A DNA stretch of 64,000 nucleotides. It comes from Pedobacter sp. KBW06 (GTDB lineage Bacteria > Bacteroidota > Bacteroidia > Sphingobacteriales > Sphingobacteriaceae). The stretch spans positions 594,009 to 658,008 of the forward strand of contig NZ_QAJL01000004.1 in the NCBI RefSeq assembly GCF_003852525.1, read 5' to 3'. Below the pieces are notes generated by a model. That model ran no database searches, was not told the origin of the DNA, and was given only the letters and a program-made list of their open reading frames with translations. Shown here one piece after another: positions 24,919 through 33,204 of this stretch; position 1 is the stretch's first letter; the number at the start of each line of letters is the position of its first letter. Position numbers and translations under genes: made by a program.

Positions 24919-26343
24919 ATGAACAACATATTAAATGGAGATGACCTGATTAAAAGAGGTTATACTCCCGGAAAAATACTCGGACTTGCATTAAGTCTGA
25001 CAGAAAATAAATTTGAAGAACTAAGCAAAGAAGCGCTGATCAGCCTGTTGGTTGAAGTAAAGACGAAAGCAGAAGACTTCCTGGATCATAAAATTCTTGG
25101 AGAACTGGCTACAGCCATTATTGAAGCAGATGCTGTACCGGAAGATGATACGATTGCATTGTCAGAGGAAGCGGCAGCTTATACGGTTTATGGTAGTGAT
25201 CAAATAGAAGAAGGCGCAAGAAAACAAATGAATATTGCGATGAGGCTACCGGTGAGTGTTGCCGGAGCATTAATGCCGGATGCACATCAGGGATATGGTT
25301 TGCCGATAGGGGGTGTTTTAGCGACGCGTAATGCAATTATACCTTATGGAGTGGGTGTTGACATCGGTTGTAGAATGGCCTTGTCTGTATTCGATATTTC
25401 AGAAAGCCATTTCCATGCACATGAAGCACAGTTTAAAAGAGAACTGATTGCCCATACCAAATTTGGGGCAGGACATGGTTTTCATGGACGATATAAAGCA
25501 GACCATGAGGTCCTGGATCGCGAAACGTTTAACCTTACGCCAATGATCAAAAACCTGCACGACAAAGCCTATTCTCAATTGGGAAGCTCCGGTGGTGGAA
25601 ATCATTTTGTGGAATGGGGAATCATCGAGTTTGAGAAAGACGACGAGATCTTAACGATCCCAAAGGGAAAATACCTCGCCTTGCTGACGCATTCAGGTTC
25701 ACGCGGATTTGGTGCAACGGTAGCCGGATATTATACCAAACTGGCTAAGGAGTTGTGTAAACTTCCACAGGAAGCGGCAAACCTCGCTTATCTGGATATG
25801 AATTCTGAAGCCGGACAAGAATACTGGCTGGCGATGAACCTTGCCGGGGATTATGCCTCTGCCTGTCATGAGGTGATCCATAAAAAGCTGACTAAGGCCA
25901 TTGGTGCAGAAGTGCTGGCTACGGTAGAAAATCACCATAACTTTGCCTGGAAAGAGGTCTGGAACGGAGAAGAAGTGATTGTGCACCGTAAGGGAGCTAC
26001 ACCGGCCGGTAAAGGTGTGATGGGAATTATTCCGGGCTCTATGACCGCTCCGGGTTTCCTGGTCCGCGGAAAAGGAGAAACTGCCGCCATTAACTCTGCC
26101 TCTCATGGAGCAGGGCGATTAATGAGCCGAACAAAAGCCATTAAAAACATCTCCAGAGATCAAATGAGGGCAATTTTGAAGGAACATAAAGTTACCTTGA
26201 TCGGTGCGGGATTAGATGAAGCGCCAATGGCCTATAAAGACATCAACCTTGTCATGGACGCTCAAAAAGAGCTCGTGGATGTGGTGGCCAGGTTCAGTCC
26301 GAAAATCGTCCGTATGGCCGATGATGGAAGCCGGGAGGATTAA
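24919..26343 (+). CDS. rtcB: RtcB-family RNA ligase (copy 2)
   Basis: 474 residues, homologous to copy 1 over the whole length. Catalytic features are present: 'MPDAHQGYGLPIGGVLAT', 'GVDIGCRMAL' with Asp148 and Cys151, 'GSSGGGNHFVEWG', 'HSGSRGFG', 'ENHHNFAW' and the guanylylated histidine His396 in 'NSASHGAGRLMSR'. It ligates 3'-phosphate or 2',3'-cyclic phosphate RNA to 5'-OH RNA, the ends left by most toxin and stress ribonucleases. It is the last gene of the leader-slipin-NTase-NTase-RtcB operon. No RtcA cyclase, archease or Ro60 homologue is nearby. Confidence 0.95.
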   Translation: MNNILNGDDLIKRGYTPGKILGLALSLTENKFEELSKEALISLLVEVKTKAEDFLDHKILGELATAIIEADAVPEDDTIALSEEAAAYTVYGSDQIEEGARKQMNIAMRLPVSVAGALMPDAHQGYGLPIGGVLATRNAIIPYGVGVDIGCRMALSVFDISESHFHAHEAQFKRELIAHTKFGAGHGFHGRYKADHEVLDRETFNLTPMIKNLHDKAYSQLGSSGGGNHFVEWGIIEFEKDDEILTIPKGKYLALLTHSGSRGFGATVAGYYTKLAKELCKLPQEAANLAYLDMNSEAGQEYWLAMNLAGDYASACHEVIHKKLTKAIGAEVLATVENHHNFAWKEVWNGEEVIVHRKGATPAGKGVMGIIPGSMTAPGFLVRGKGETAAINSASHGAGRLMSRTKAIKNISRDQMRAILKEHKVTLIGAGLDEAPMAYKDINLVMDAQKELVDVVARFSPKIVRMADDGSRED

Positions 26344-26383
26344 ACAAAAAAGGTTCGAAATGTGAGTTTCGAACCTTTTTTGT
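26344..26383. terminator. Bidirectional terminator between RtcB-2 and tex
   Basis: AAAAAAGGTTCGAAA pairs with TTTCGAACCTTTTTT around the loop TGTGAG, flanked by ACA/TGT. It serves the + operon and the convergent tex gene. Confidence 0.9.
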
Positions 26384-26393
26384 TTATCGTCTG

Positions 26394-28691
26394 TTATTTA
26401 AACTTATTTTTCAATGCTTCCAGTTTCAGCTGCAGATCGCCTTCCGGTTGCGCTTTTTCTTTTCGCTCCGGTTTATGTGCCGGTTTCGGTTTAGCCGTTG
26501 ATGGTTTACTGAACGTTTTTGCCTTTTCTGCCGGTTTCCCGTTATTTTTGGCTTTAGGTCTCGCTTCTCCCGTCTTCATGGATAAGGAAATGCGTTTACG
26601 TGCCACATCGACTTCCATCACCGTTACTTCCACCTTTTGGTGCACTTTAACCACATCGTTAGGGTTGGCGATAAAACGGTCAGACATCTGACTCGTATGC
26701 ACCAATCCATCCTGATGAACACCTATATCTACAAAAGCGCCGAAATTGGTAATGTTCGTTACAATTCCAGGAAGTTTCATGCCGATCTTCAGATCTGAAA
26801 CCTCATTTACACCATCAGTGAAGCTAAATGCTTCGAATTGCTCACGGGGATCTCTTCCTGGTTTTGCCAATTCGCTCATGATGTCATTCAGTGTAGGCAA
26901 ACCGATCTCTTCACTCACATATTGCTGCAATTTGATCTGCTTTCTCAACTCTGTATCTTTCACCAACTGGGCAACCGTACAATTTAAATCTCTGGCCATT
27001 TTATTCACCAAAGCATACCGCTCCGGGTGAACACCACTTGCATCCAGCACATGCTCTGCATTTCTGATCCTAAGGAATCCCGCAGCTTGCTCAAATGCTT
27101 TATCGCCCAAACGGGGAACTTTTTTCAGGCTTTCCCTGTTTTTAAATGCCCCATTTTCGTTTCTATAGGTTACGATGTTTTGCGCCAATTGAGGGCCAAG
27201 ACCGGAAACGTAAGCCAATACTTGTTTCGAAGCGGTATTTAACTCCACTCCTACCGCATTTACACAACTCATGACCGTATCGTCCAGAGATTGCTGTAAT
27301 TTACTCTGGTCTACATCGTGCTGGTATTGTCCGACACCAATAGATTTTGGGTCGATCTTTACCAGTTCTGCCAATGGGTCCATTAGCCTTCTGCCGATGG
27401 AAACTGCTCCACGAACGGTAATGTCCTGAGTTGGGAACTCTTCTCTTGCCACATCTGAGGCTGAATAGATAGAGGCTCCGTTTTCATTCACCATCACCAC
27501 TGTGATTTCCGGCAATTGAAGTCCGCGGATAAACACTTCTGTCTCTCTACCTGCGGTACCGTTACCAATGGCAATGGCTTCTACTTCGTGCTTTTTACAA
27601 AGCTCAATAATTTTATCTGCGGCGTTCTTCACATTTCCCTGTCCGGTATGTGGATAGATCGCTGTATTCTCTAATAATTTTCCTTGCCTGTCCAAACACA
27701 CCACCTTACATCCGGTACGGAATCCGGGATCAATGGCAAGGACATTTTTTTGTCCCATTGGTGCGGCAAGCAAGAGTTGTCTGGCATTTTCAGCAAATAC
27801 ACGAATGGCCTCTTCATCTGCTTTGTCTTTAGAGAAAGAGCGGATTTCGGTTTCCATTGCCGGACCTAACAATCTTTTATAACAGTCCTGTATCGCCAGC
27901 TTCACCTGTTTACTACCTGCTGAATTTCCTTTCACAAACTGCTCTTCCAAAATTGTAATCGCGCCTTCTTCTTCCGGCATGGTCTCCAATTTCAGGATAG
28001 ATTCGTTCTCTCCCCTTCTCATTGCGAGTACACGGTGTGAGGGTGCTGCTTTCAGTGGTTCTTCCCACTCAAAGTAATCTTTATACTTGATTCCTTCTTC
28101 CTCTTTACCTTTCAGCACAGAAGATTTGAAAGATGCTTTCTGCTGGAAATACTTCCTCATCGAAGTTCTTACTTCTACACTCTCATTTACAATCTCTGCA
28201 ATGATGTCTCTCGCACCGGATAAAGCTTCTTCGGTAGAATTTACACCCAACTCTGCATTTAGGAAAGCTTCGGCTGCTGAATCAGGATCAACTTTTCCTT
28301 GTTCCAGGATCAGCAATGCCAAAGGCTCCAGGCCTTTCTTTCTGGCTTCAGAAGCTCTCGTTTTACGTTTAGGCTTATAAGGCAGGTAAATATCTTCGAT
28401 TGTCGCGATGTTTGTAGCCTCATTAATCTGAGCCTCCAGTTCAGGCGTCAGCTTGTCCAGTGCCGCTAAGGCTTTCAGGATTGCCTCCCTGCGTTTATCC
28501 AGTTCACGAAGCTGCTGAAACCTGTCGCGGACTGCCGCCACCTGTACTTCATCCAGGCTACCCGTCATTTCTTTACGGTAACGCGAGATAAAAGGAACTG
28601 TTGCTCCTTCATCCAACAATTCGATAGTCGCAATAACCTGCTTTTCAGCTACCGCAAGCTCGGCAGCAATTATTTTAGAATGGTGACTCAT
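26394..28691 (-). CDS. tex: Tex-family S1 RNA-binding transcription accessory protein
   Basis: 765 residues, the usual length. An N-terminal helix-rich region ('VPFISRYRKEMTGSLDEVQV') is followed by a YqgF/RuvX-like RNase-H fold ('VLAIDPGFRTGCKVVCLDRQ', about 318-337), helix-hairpin-helix repeats ('YVSGLGPQLAQNIVTYR', 'LKKVPRLGDKAFEQAAGF') and a C-terminal S1 domain ('GMKLPGIVTNITNFGAFVDI', about 628-700). The tail is a Lys/Pro/Ala-rich linker. Tex binds RNA and affects transcription complexes and stress tolerance in several bacteria. It is convergent with the RtcB-2 operon with a shared terminator and not part of it. Confidence 0.95.
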   Translation of the reverse strand: MSHHSKIIAAELAVAEKQVIATIELLDEGATVPFISRYRKEMTGSLDEVQVAAVRDRFQQLRELDKRREAILKALAALDKLTPELEAQINEATNIATIEDIYLPYKPKRKTRASEARKKGLEPLALLILEQGKVDPDSAAEAFLNAELGVNSTEEALSGARDIIAEIVNESVEVRTSMRKYFQQKASFKSSVLKGKEEEGIKYKDYFEWEEPLKAAPSHRVLAMRRGENESILKLETMPEEEGAITILEEQFVKGNSAGSKQVKLAIQDCYKRLLGPAMETEIRSFSKDKADEEAIRVFAENARQLLLAAPMGQKNVLAIDPGFRTGCKVVCLDRQGKLLENTAIYPHTGQGNVKNAADKIIELCKKHEVEAIAIGNGTAGRETEVFIRGLQLPEITVVMVNENGASIYSASDVAREEFPTQDITVRGAVSIGRRLMDPLAELVKIDPKSIGVGQYQHDVDQSKLQQSLDDTVMSCVNAVGVELNTASKQVLAYVSGLGPQLAQNIVTYRNENGAFKNRESLKKVPRLGDKAFEQAAGFLRIRNAEHVLDASGVHPERYALVNKMARDLNCTVAQLVKDTELRKQIKLQQYVSEEIGLPTLNDIMSELAKPGRDPREQFEAFSFTDGVNEVSDLKIGMKLPGIVTNITNFGAFVDIGVHQDGLVHTSQMSDRFIANPNDVVKVHQKVEVTVMEVDVARKRISLSMKTGEARPKAKNNGKPAEKAKTFSKPSTAKPKPAHKPERKEKAQPEGDLQLKLEALKNKFK

Positions 28692-28811
28692 TTAAAGATC
28701 TTTTGGTATTCTAACGTACAATTGGGGCCAAAATTAATTCTAACAATCGACATCCTCAAATAAATAAAATGTTAATGAATTGTTGCGCCCCGGTTAGGAT
28801 AAATAAAAAAA

Positions 28812-28838
28812 ATCCCGCTGGTTTTTTGCCAACGGGAT
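28812..28838 (-). terminator. Terminator after pdhB
   Basis: On the minus strand ATCCCGTTGG and CCAGCGGGAT pair with a short A-rich loop and one mismatched region, then run into TTTTTTT. Confidence 0.85.
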
Positions 28839-28863
28839 CATATAATAGCTTATATTAAATAGC

Positions 28864-29850
28864 TTATTTTGCTACGTACATAACTTCTTTAACTGCTTTA
28901 ATCACTTTTTCAGCATTAGGTAAGCTAGCTGCAATCAGTGTTGGTGCATACGGAAGTGGAACATCAGCACAAGTGATGCGCAATACCGGAGCATCTAAAT
29001 AATCAAAAGCATTCTTTTGAACATTAAATGCAATCTCAGAAGAGATAGAAGCCAATGGCCATGCCTCTTCAACGATTACTAAACGGTTTGTTTTCTTCAC
29101 AGACTCAATGATGGTTGGATAATCGATAGGACGTACGGTACGTAAATCGATTACTTCAACACTGATTCCTTCTTTAGTCAACTCTTCTACAGCCGGGTTT
29201 ACTACACGGGTTAACATTTTACCGAAAGTAACGATAGTTACATCAGTACCTTCTTTAACCACATTAGCTTTACCAATTGGCAGGTAATATTCTTCTTCAG
29301 GAACTTCTCCTTTATCGCCATACATTACTTCAGATTCCATGAAAATTACCGGATCCGGATCAAGGATAGCTTGTTTTAACAGACCTTTAGCTTCATAAGG
29401 AGTAGATGGAACCACTACTTTTAAACCCGGGCAGTTTGCATACCAGTTCTCAAAGTTCTGAGAGTGTTGTGCACCTAGCTGACCTGCATTTCCGGTTGGG
29501 CCACGAAATACGATCGGAATAGGGAACTGTCCGCCACTCATTGATAACATTTTGGCTGCGCCGTTAATAATCTGATCAATAGCAACCAACGAGAAATTGA
29601 AAGTCATAAATTCTATGACCGGAATCAATCCATTCATTGCTGCGCCAATACCAATACCGGTAAAGCCCAATTCGGCAATTGGAGTATCAATTACGCGTTT
29701 GTCACCAAACTCGTCTAACATACCCTGACTTACCTTATAAGCACCATTGTATTGCGCTACTTCTTCACCCATCAGGAATACGTTCTCATTTTTACGCATT
29801 TCTTCACTTAGGGCTTCACGTAACGCTTCTCTAAATTGAATTTCTCTCAT
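28864..29850 (-). CDS. pdhB: Pyruvate dehydrogenase E1 component, beta subunit
   Basis: 328 residues, full length for the beta subunit of alpha2beta2 E1 enzymes. It has a transketolase pyrimidine-binding domain ('NVFLMGEEVAQYNGAYKVSQ', 'DTPIAELGFTGIGIGAAMNG') and a C-terminal transketolase domain ('GTDVTIVTFGKMLTRV', 'VEVIDLRTVRPIDYPTIIES'). With the alpha subunit it binds thiamine diphosphate and decarboxylates pyruvate for E2. The alpha and E2 genes are not adjacent here. A branched-chain 2-oxoacid version is less likely given the 'FRGPTGNAGQLGAQHSQNFE' substrate-loop sequence. Confidence 0.9.
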   Translation of the reverse strand: MREIQFREALREALSEEMRKNENVFLMGEEVAQYNGAYKVSQGMLDEFGDKRVIDTPIAELGFTGIGIGAAMNGLIPVIEFMTFNFSLVAIDQIINGAAKMLSMSGGQFPIPIVFRGPTGNAGQLGAQHSQNFENWYANCPGLKVVVPSTPYEAKGLLKQAILDPDPVIFMESEVMYGDKGEVPEEEYYLPIGKANVVKEGTDVTIVTFGKMLTRVVNPAVEELTKEGISVEVIDLRTVRPIDYPTIIESVKKTNRLVIVEEAWPLASISSEIAFNVQKNAFDYLDAPVLRITCADVPLPYAPTLIAASLPNAEKVIKAVKEVMYVAK

Positions 29851-29917
29851 TGTATATTCAAATATTAACTGTGGGCAAATATAACTATTGTAACTTAATT
29901 ATAAAGTAGTGTTTTAA

Positions 29918-30280
29918 TTACACTTTGTTTTCTATGGATTCCCCGAAATGAATGATGTTTCCATTGTTGTCTAAAATCGAGAACTGACGCATCTCCCAGG
30001 GCATTTCTGCTAACTTTCCATTGGGGTGAATCACGCCCAGAGGCTCATATTGTTGATACAATTGCTCAACTTTATTTACATTGATATAACAACCGGTATG
30101 CTTTGGAATATCCGGATCTGTTGTTGGCCAGAAGTGTAAAGCGATGTCATCTTTACTAAAAATCAGGTATCCATCCCATTCGGAATGAAAAGTAAAGTCC
30201 AGCTTTTCGGTGTAAAAAGCGATGGTTTCCGCTGAATTTAACGAGGCAAGAATAGGGACTGCAGAGACTAACATAGGCAT
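29918..30280 (-). CDS. VOC-superfamily (glyoxalase/bleomycin-resistance-like) protein
   Basis: 120 residues, a single vicinal-oxygen-chelate unit: 'ETIAFYTEKLDFTFHSEWDG' at the start and 'MPWEMRQFSILDNNGNIIHF' at the end. Metal-ligand-like His ('ALHFWPT') and Glu ('HFGES') positions are present, but the reaction is unknown. It starts 10 bp after the AddB-like gene stop on the same strand, so it may be the last gene of that operon. Confidence 0.8.
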   Translation of the reverse strand: MPMLVSAVPILASLNSAETIAFYTEKLDFTFHSEWDGYLIFSKDDIALHFWPTTDPDIPKHTGCYINVNKVEQLYQQYEPLGVIHPNGKLAEMPWEMRQFSILDNNGNIIHFGESIENKV

Positions 30281-30289
30281 CAGTTTTTT

Positions 30290-33202
30290 TTATTTTCCGC
30301 AAAGGGTCAGATAAGGGCAATACATGCAGTTATCGGCCACTGTTGTGTGGGTAAAGGGAACATCAGGATTGAACAATTCTTCCAGCTTTTGCTGTAGCAG
30401 GGTTTTAAAGCTTCCCTTCATTTCGTCCAGCTGCTCCGCCTGTAAAAGTACTCTTTTCCTGTTTTCCTTCAAATAGAACAGGGTCCCTTCTTCGCGCATT
30501 TTACGAATGATATAGAGGTTGGGCTCCACTCCGGTAATTCCCTTTGCCTGCTCATAAACGTAAGTATAAAACAAGGTTTGCACGAGAGCTTTGTTCTGTT
30601 TGTTGCTTTCGCTGTCAAAGAGCTCTTCAATGGAGGAGAAGCCGATTTCATCCCTTCCGGTTTTATAGTCGACAATCCTGGTTACACCATTGCGCTGATC
30701 AACGCGGTCGATGATTCCAAATAAGGTCAACGACCGTTCTTCTCCTTTTACCTTAATCGGGAAAGGAATCACATAATCTTCATCATTTTCCAGTTCTACC
30801 AGGGTAAAAGGGGCTTGATTTTCATCGTGATCGAGGATAACATTTGCATATTCTGCAACAATGGCCAGCATGACCTGCTGCATCCCATTGTGTTCAAGAA
30901 TCTTTTCTTCTTCTTTGAACATCACAAAGGCAAATGCACGTTTACACAATTCGTCAAGATTTTTTCGGTTCTCTACGATCCTTTCTTTAGTAATGTATGG
31001 GCTTTCGGCCTGAAGTTTCTGGTAAAAGCGCTCCAGCACCAGGTGGAGAGTGGAACCAATGCTATTGGCTTCGAGATTTTCTGCGAGTTCTTCCGGCTCC
31101 TCTACTTTAGCAATGTATTTATAAAAAAACTGCACCGGGCAATTCAGGTAAGTCGTAAGTCTGGTGGCAGAGAGCTTAGCAGAAGGGCCTCCCTGTCCGT
31201 CCAGATAGAGGTTCAATCTCTGAAGGGTTTCTCCTTCCTTTTTGATGTCAACATTCAGCTTAGACTCAATGGCAACGGATTGCGACTGGTCGAAATATTT
31301 AAAGGTATATCCGCTTTCAAATTCCAGCTGACGGAGAAAACGGCTTGGTTCTCCGGTATTGTTATCGTCTCCCTGTCCGTTATAAACCAGGCTTACCTTA
31401 TTTGAACGCTGCAATAAACGGTAAAACATATAAGCAGAAATGGCATCCTGGTTTTCAATTACCGGCAACCCATAAGCTCTTCGGATACTGTCGGGAATAA
31501 AGCTGGGTGAAACATTCACCTGTGGCAGGATTCCTTCATTTACGCCAAGCACATACACGTGTTCGAAATCCAGACTTCTGCTTTCCAGTAATCCCATAAC
31601 CTGAACGCCCTGTAAGGGTTCCCCGCTTAAGGGAACAGCGATGCCCTGTACTGCTTTTTGCATGAGCGAAAGGACAAAAGAAAGGGGCAGCTGAGCGGCA
31701 TAATCTTCCAGTGTATCGTGTAAACGGTTTAACTCCTTTAAAGTAGCAGCAAACAAATCGGCTTCGGTTTGTTTTAGCGTTTTATCTTCCAGCTGCCGCT
31801 CCAGGATCAACCTGAATACCTTTTGCAGGTTATTTATAGCGGCCAGGCCTTTATGCACTTTTGTAAAAAACAAAGCAGATAATTCGTCGCCATGCAAAGT
31901 GAGCACAGGAACTTCTATCAATTGTTCTTTTAAAATTCCCTGCTGTACCAGGTCTCTTTGTGCTGCAGATACACCCGTTAACGGATGTGATAGAAAAGCT
32001 TCTACATCCCTGTAGTATACTGTATCCTTTTTACCTTCGATCAGTTGCGCCTGAACACTCAGCCAAAGATCCGCCAGGCCAAAGATGGAGGTCGCCAGTA
32101 AGGGATATCCCATCGTAACGTTGAGGTCGATTTTAGAAATGCCACCTGCATGCTGATATTGCGTAGGAATGGTTTGTAATACGGGAAGTAGTAAACTCTC
32201 GTCAGCAAGGATCAATGCTATTTTCCCCGCGTTATCCGCTGCCTCCAGTAAAGGATAGTCCTGCAGCAGTTCCTGTTGAAGGATTTTCGCCTGTGCAGTT
32301 TGTCCTTGTGTTTTATAGACATTAATTTCTTTCTGATGGCTTCTGATCAGGTCTTTACTGGCTCCCAATGCGTTTGGAAGACCTAACTTTTGAATATTTT
32401 TTCTCAGGAATAATCCGGCTTCCTGGGTTTCATCCTGGAGGTAATAATTGTCGGTATCAAAGTAAAATAAAGCTTTTTCATCTTTATTCCATCGCTTAAA
32501 GATGACGGCTTCGGCATTACTCAGTGCATTGAAACCAGCAAAGACCAGTTTTCCTTCACTGAAATCGTTGATAAAGGCTGGGCGATCGGCATTTCCTTCC
32601 GCCAGCTGGCGATAAATATAAGCCATCGTCGTATAACCCTTTTCTCTTAAAGCATGATGAAAACTCCGGTACAACTTTGGCATGCGCCGCCACATTCGAA
32701 TAAATTGTTCCTGATGGTTCTGCTGTTTACCCGAGGAGAAAGAAGACCAGAACTGTTCTAAAAACTGTTGCTGTTCGGAGGTCAGGTGCTGAAATTCCTT
32801 TTCAATCACTGCAATATCTTCCAGTTCCTGAAACAGCTGATCTGCATTAACAAGGTCATTGTCAATTTGTGAAAAATCACTCAGAATGATCCTTGCAATG
32901 GGATAAAATACATCCGGATTCAGTGCTTTTCCCCCCTCCTCTGCCAGTAATTTATTGTATTGCTGCAATAAAGTGAAAAACTGGGTGAATCCATCGGCAA
33001 CCTGCAAATGGGTAGAAAGGGCAAAAAACTCCTGAATGGTGAAAAACGAGGGGCTCCAAAAAGGCTTCCCAATTGTATCCGCAAGGTGATTCTGCAGGTA
33101 GGGGACCGGGCGCTTATTGTTAAAAACCACCGCAGCATGATGCAAATCCCCGCCTAGGCGTGCCACCAAATCTTCCGCTACTTCTTTTAAAAATGCACTC
33201 AT
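30290..33202 (-). CDS. AddB/RecB-like nuclease subunit with Fe-S cluster motif
   Basis: 970 residues. An inactive-helicase-like N-terminal region is followed by a PD-(D/E)XK nuclease domain at the C terminus ('RIVDYKTGRDEIGF', about 849-862). Cysteines suited to the AddB-type 4Fe-4S staple flank the nuclease: one in 'TYLNCPVQFF' and three in the final 'CMYCPYLTLC' (C-x2-C-x5-C), with two residues following. Partner of the AddA-like helicase encoded 2 bp upstream. Together they process double-strand DNA ends for recombination. Confidence 0.85.
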   Translation of the reverse strand: MSAFLKEVAEDLVARLGGDLHHAAVVFNNKRPVPYLQNHLADTIGKPFWSPSFFTIQEFFALSTHLQVADGFTQFFTLLQQYNKLLAEEGGKALNPDVFYPIARIILSDFSQIDNDLVNADQLFQELEDIAVIEKEFQHLTSEQQQFLEQFWSSFSSGKQQNHQEQFIRMWRRMPKLYRSFHHALREKGYTTMAYIYRQLAEGNADRPAFINDFSEGKLVFAGFNALSNAEAVIFKRWNKDEKALFYFDTDNYYLQDETQEAGLFLRKNIQKLGLPNALGASKDLIRSHQKEINVYKTQGQTAQAKILQQELLQDYPLLEAADNAGKIALILADESLLLPVLQTIPTQYQHAGGISKIDLNVTMGYPLLATSIFGLADLWLSVQAQLIEGKKDTVYYRDVEAFLSHPLTGVSAAQRDLVQQGILKEQLIEVPVLTLHGDELSALFFTKVHKGLAAINNLQKVFRLILERQLEDKTLKQTEADLFAATLKELNRLHDTLEDYAAQLPLSFVLSLMQKAVQGIAVPLSGEPLQGVQVMGLLESRSLDFEHVYVLGVNEGILPQVNVSPSFIPDSIRRAYGLPVIENQDAISAYMFYRLLQRSNKVSLVYNGQGDDNNTGEPSRFLRQLEFESGYTFKYFDQSQSVAIESKLNVDIKKEGETLQRLNLYLDGQGGPSAKLSATRLTTYLNCPVQFFYKYIAKVEEPEELAENLEANSIGSTLHLVLERFYQKLQAESPYITKERIVENRKNLDELCKRAFAFVMFKEEEKILEHNGMQQVMLAIVAEYANVILDHDENQAPFTLVELENDEDYVIPFPIKVKGEERSLTLFGIIDRVDQRNGVTRIVDYKTGRDEIGFSSIEELFDSESNKQNKALVQTLFYTYVYEQAKGITGVEPNLYIIRKMREEGTLFYLKENRKRVLLQAEQLDEMKGSFKTLLQQKLEELFNPDVPFTHTTVADNCMYCPYLTLCGK

Positions 33203-33204
33203 CT

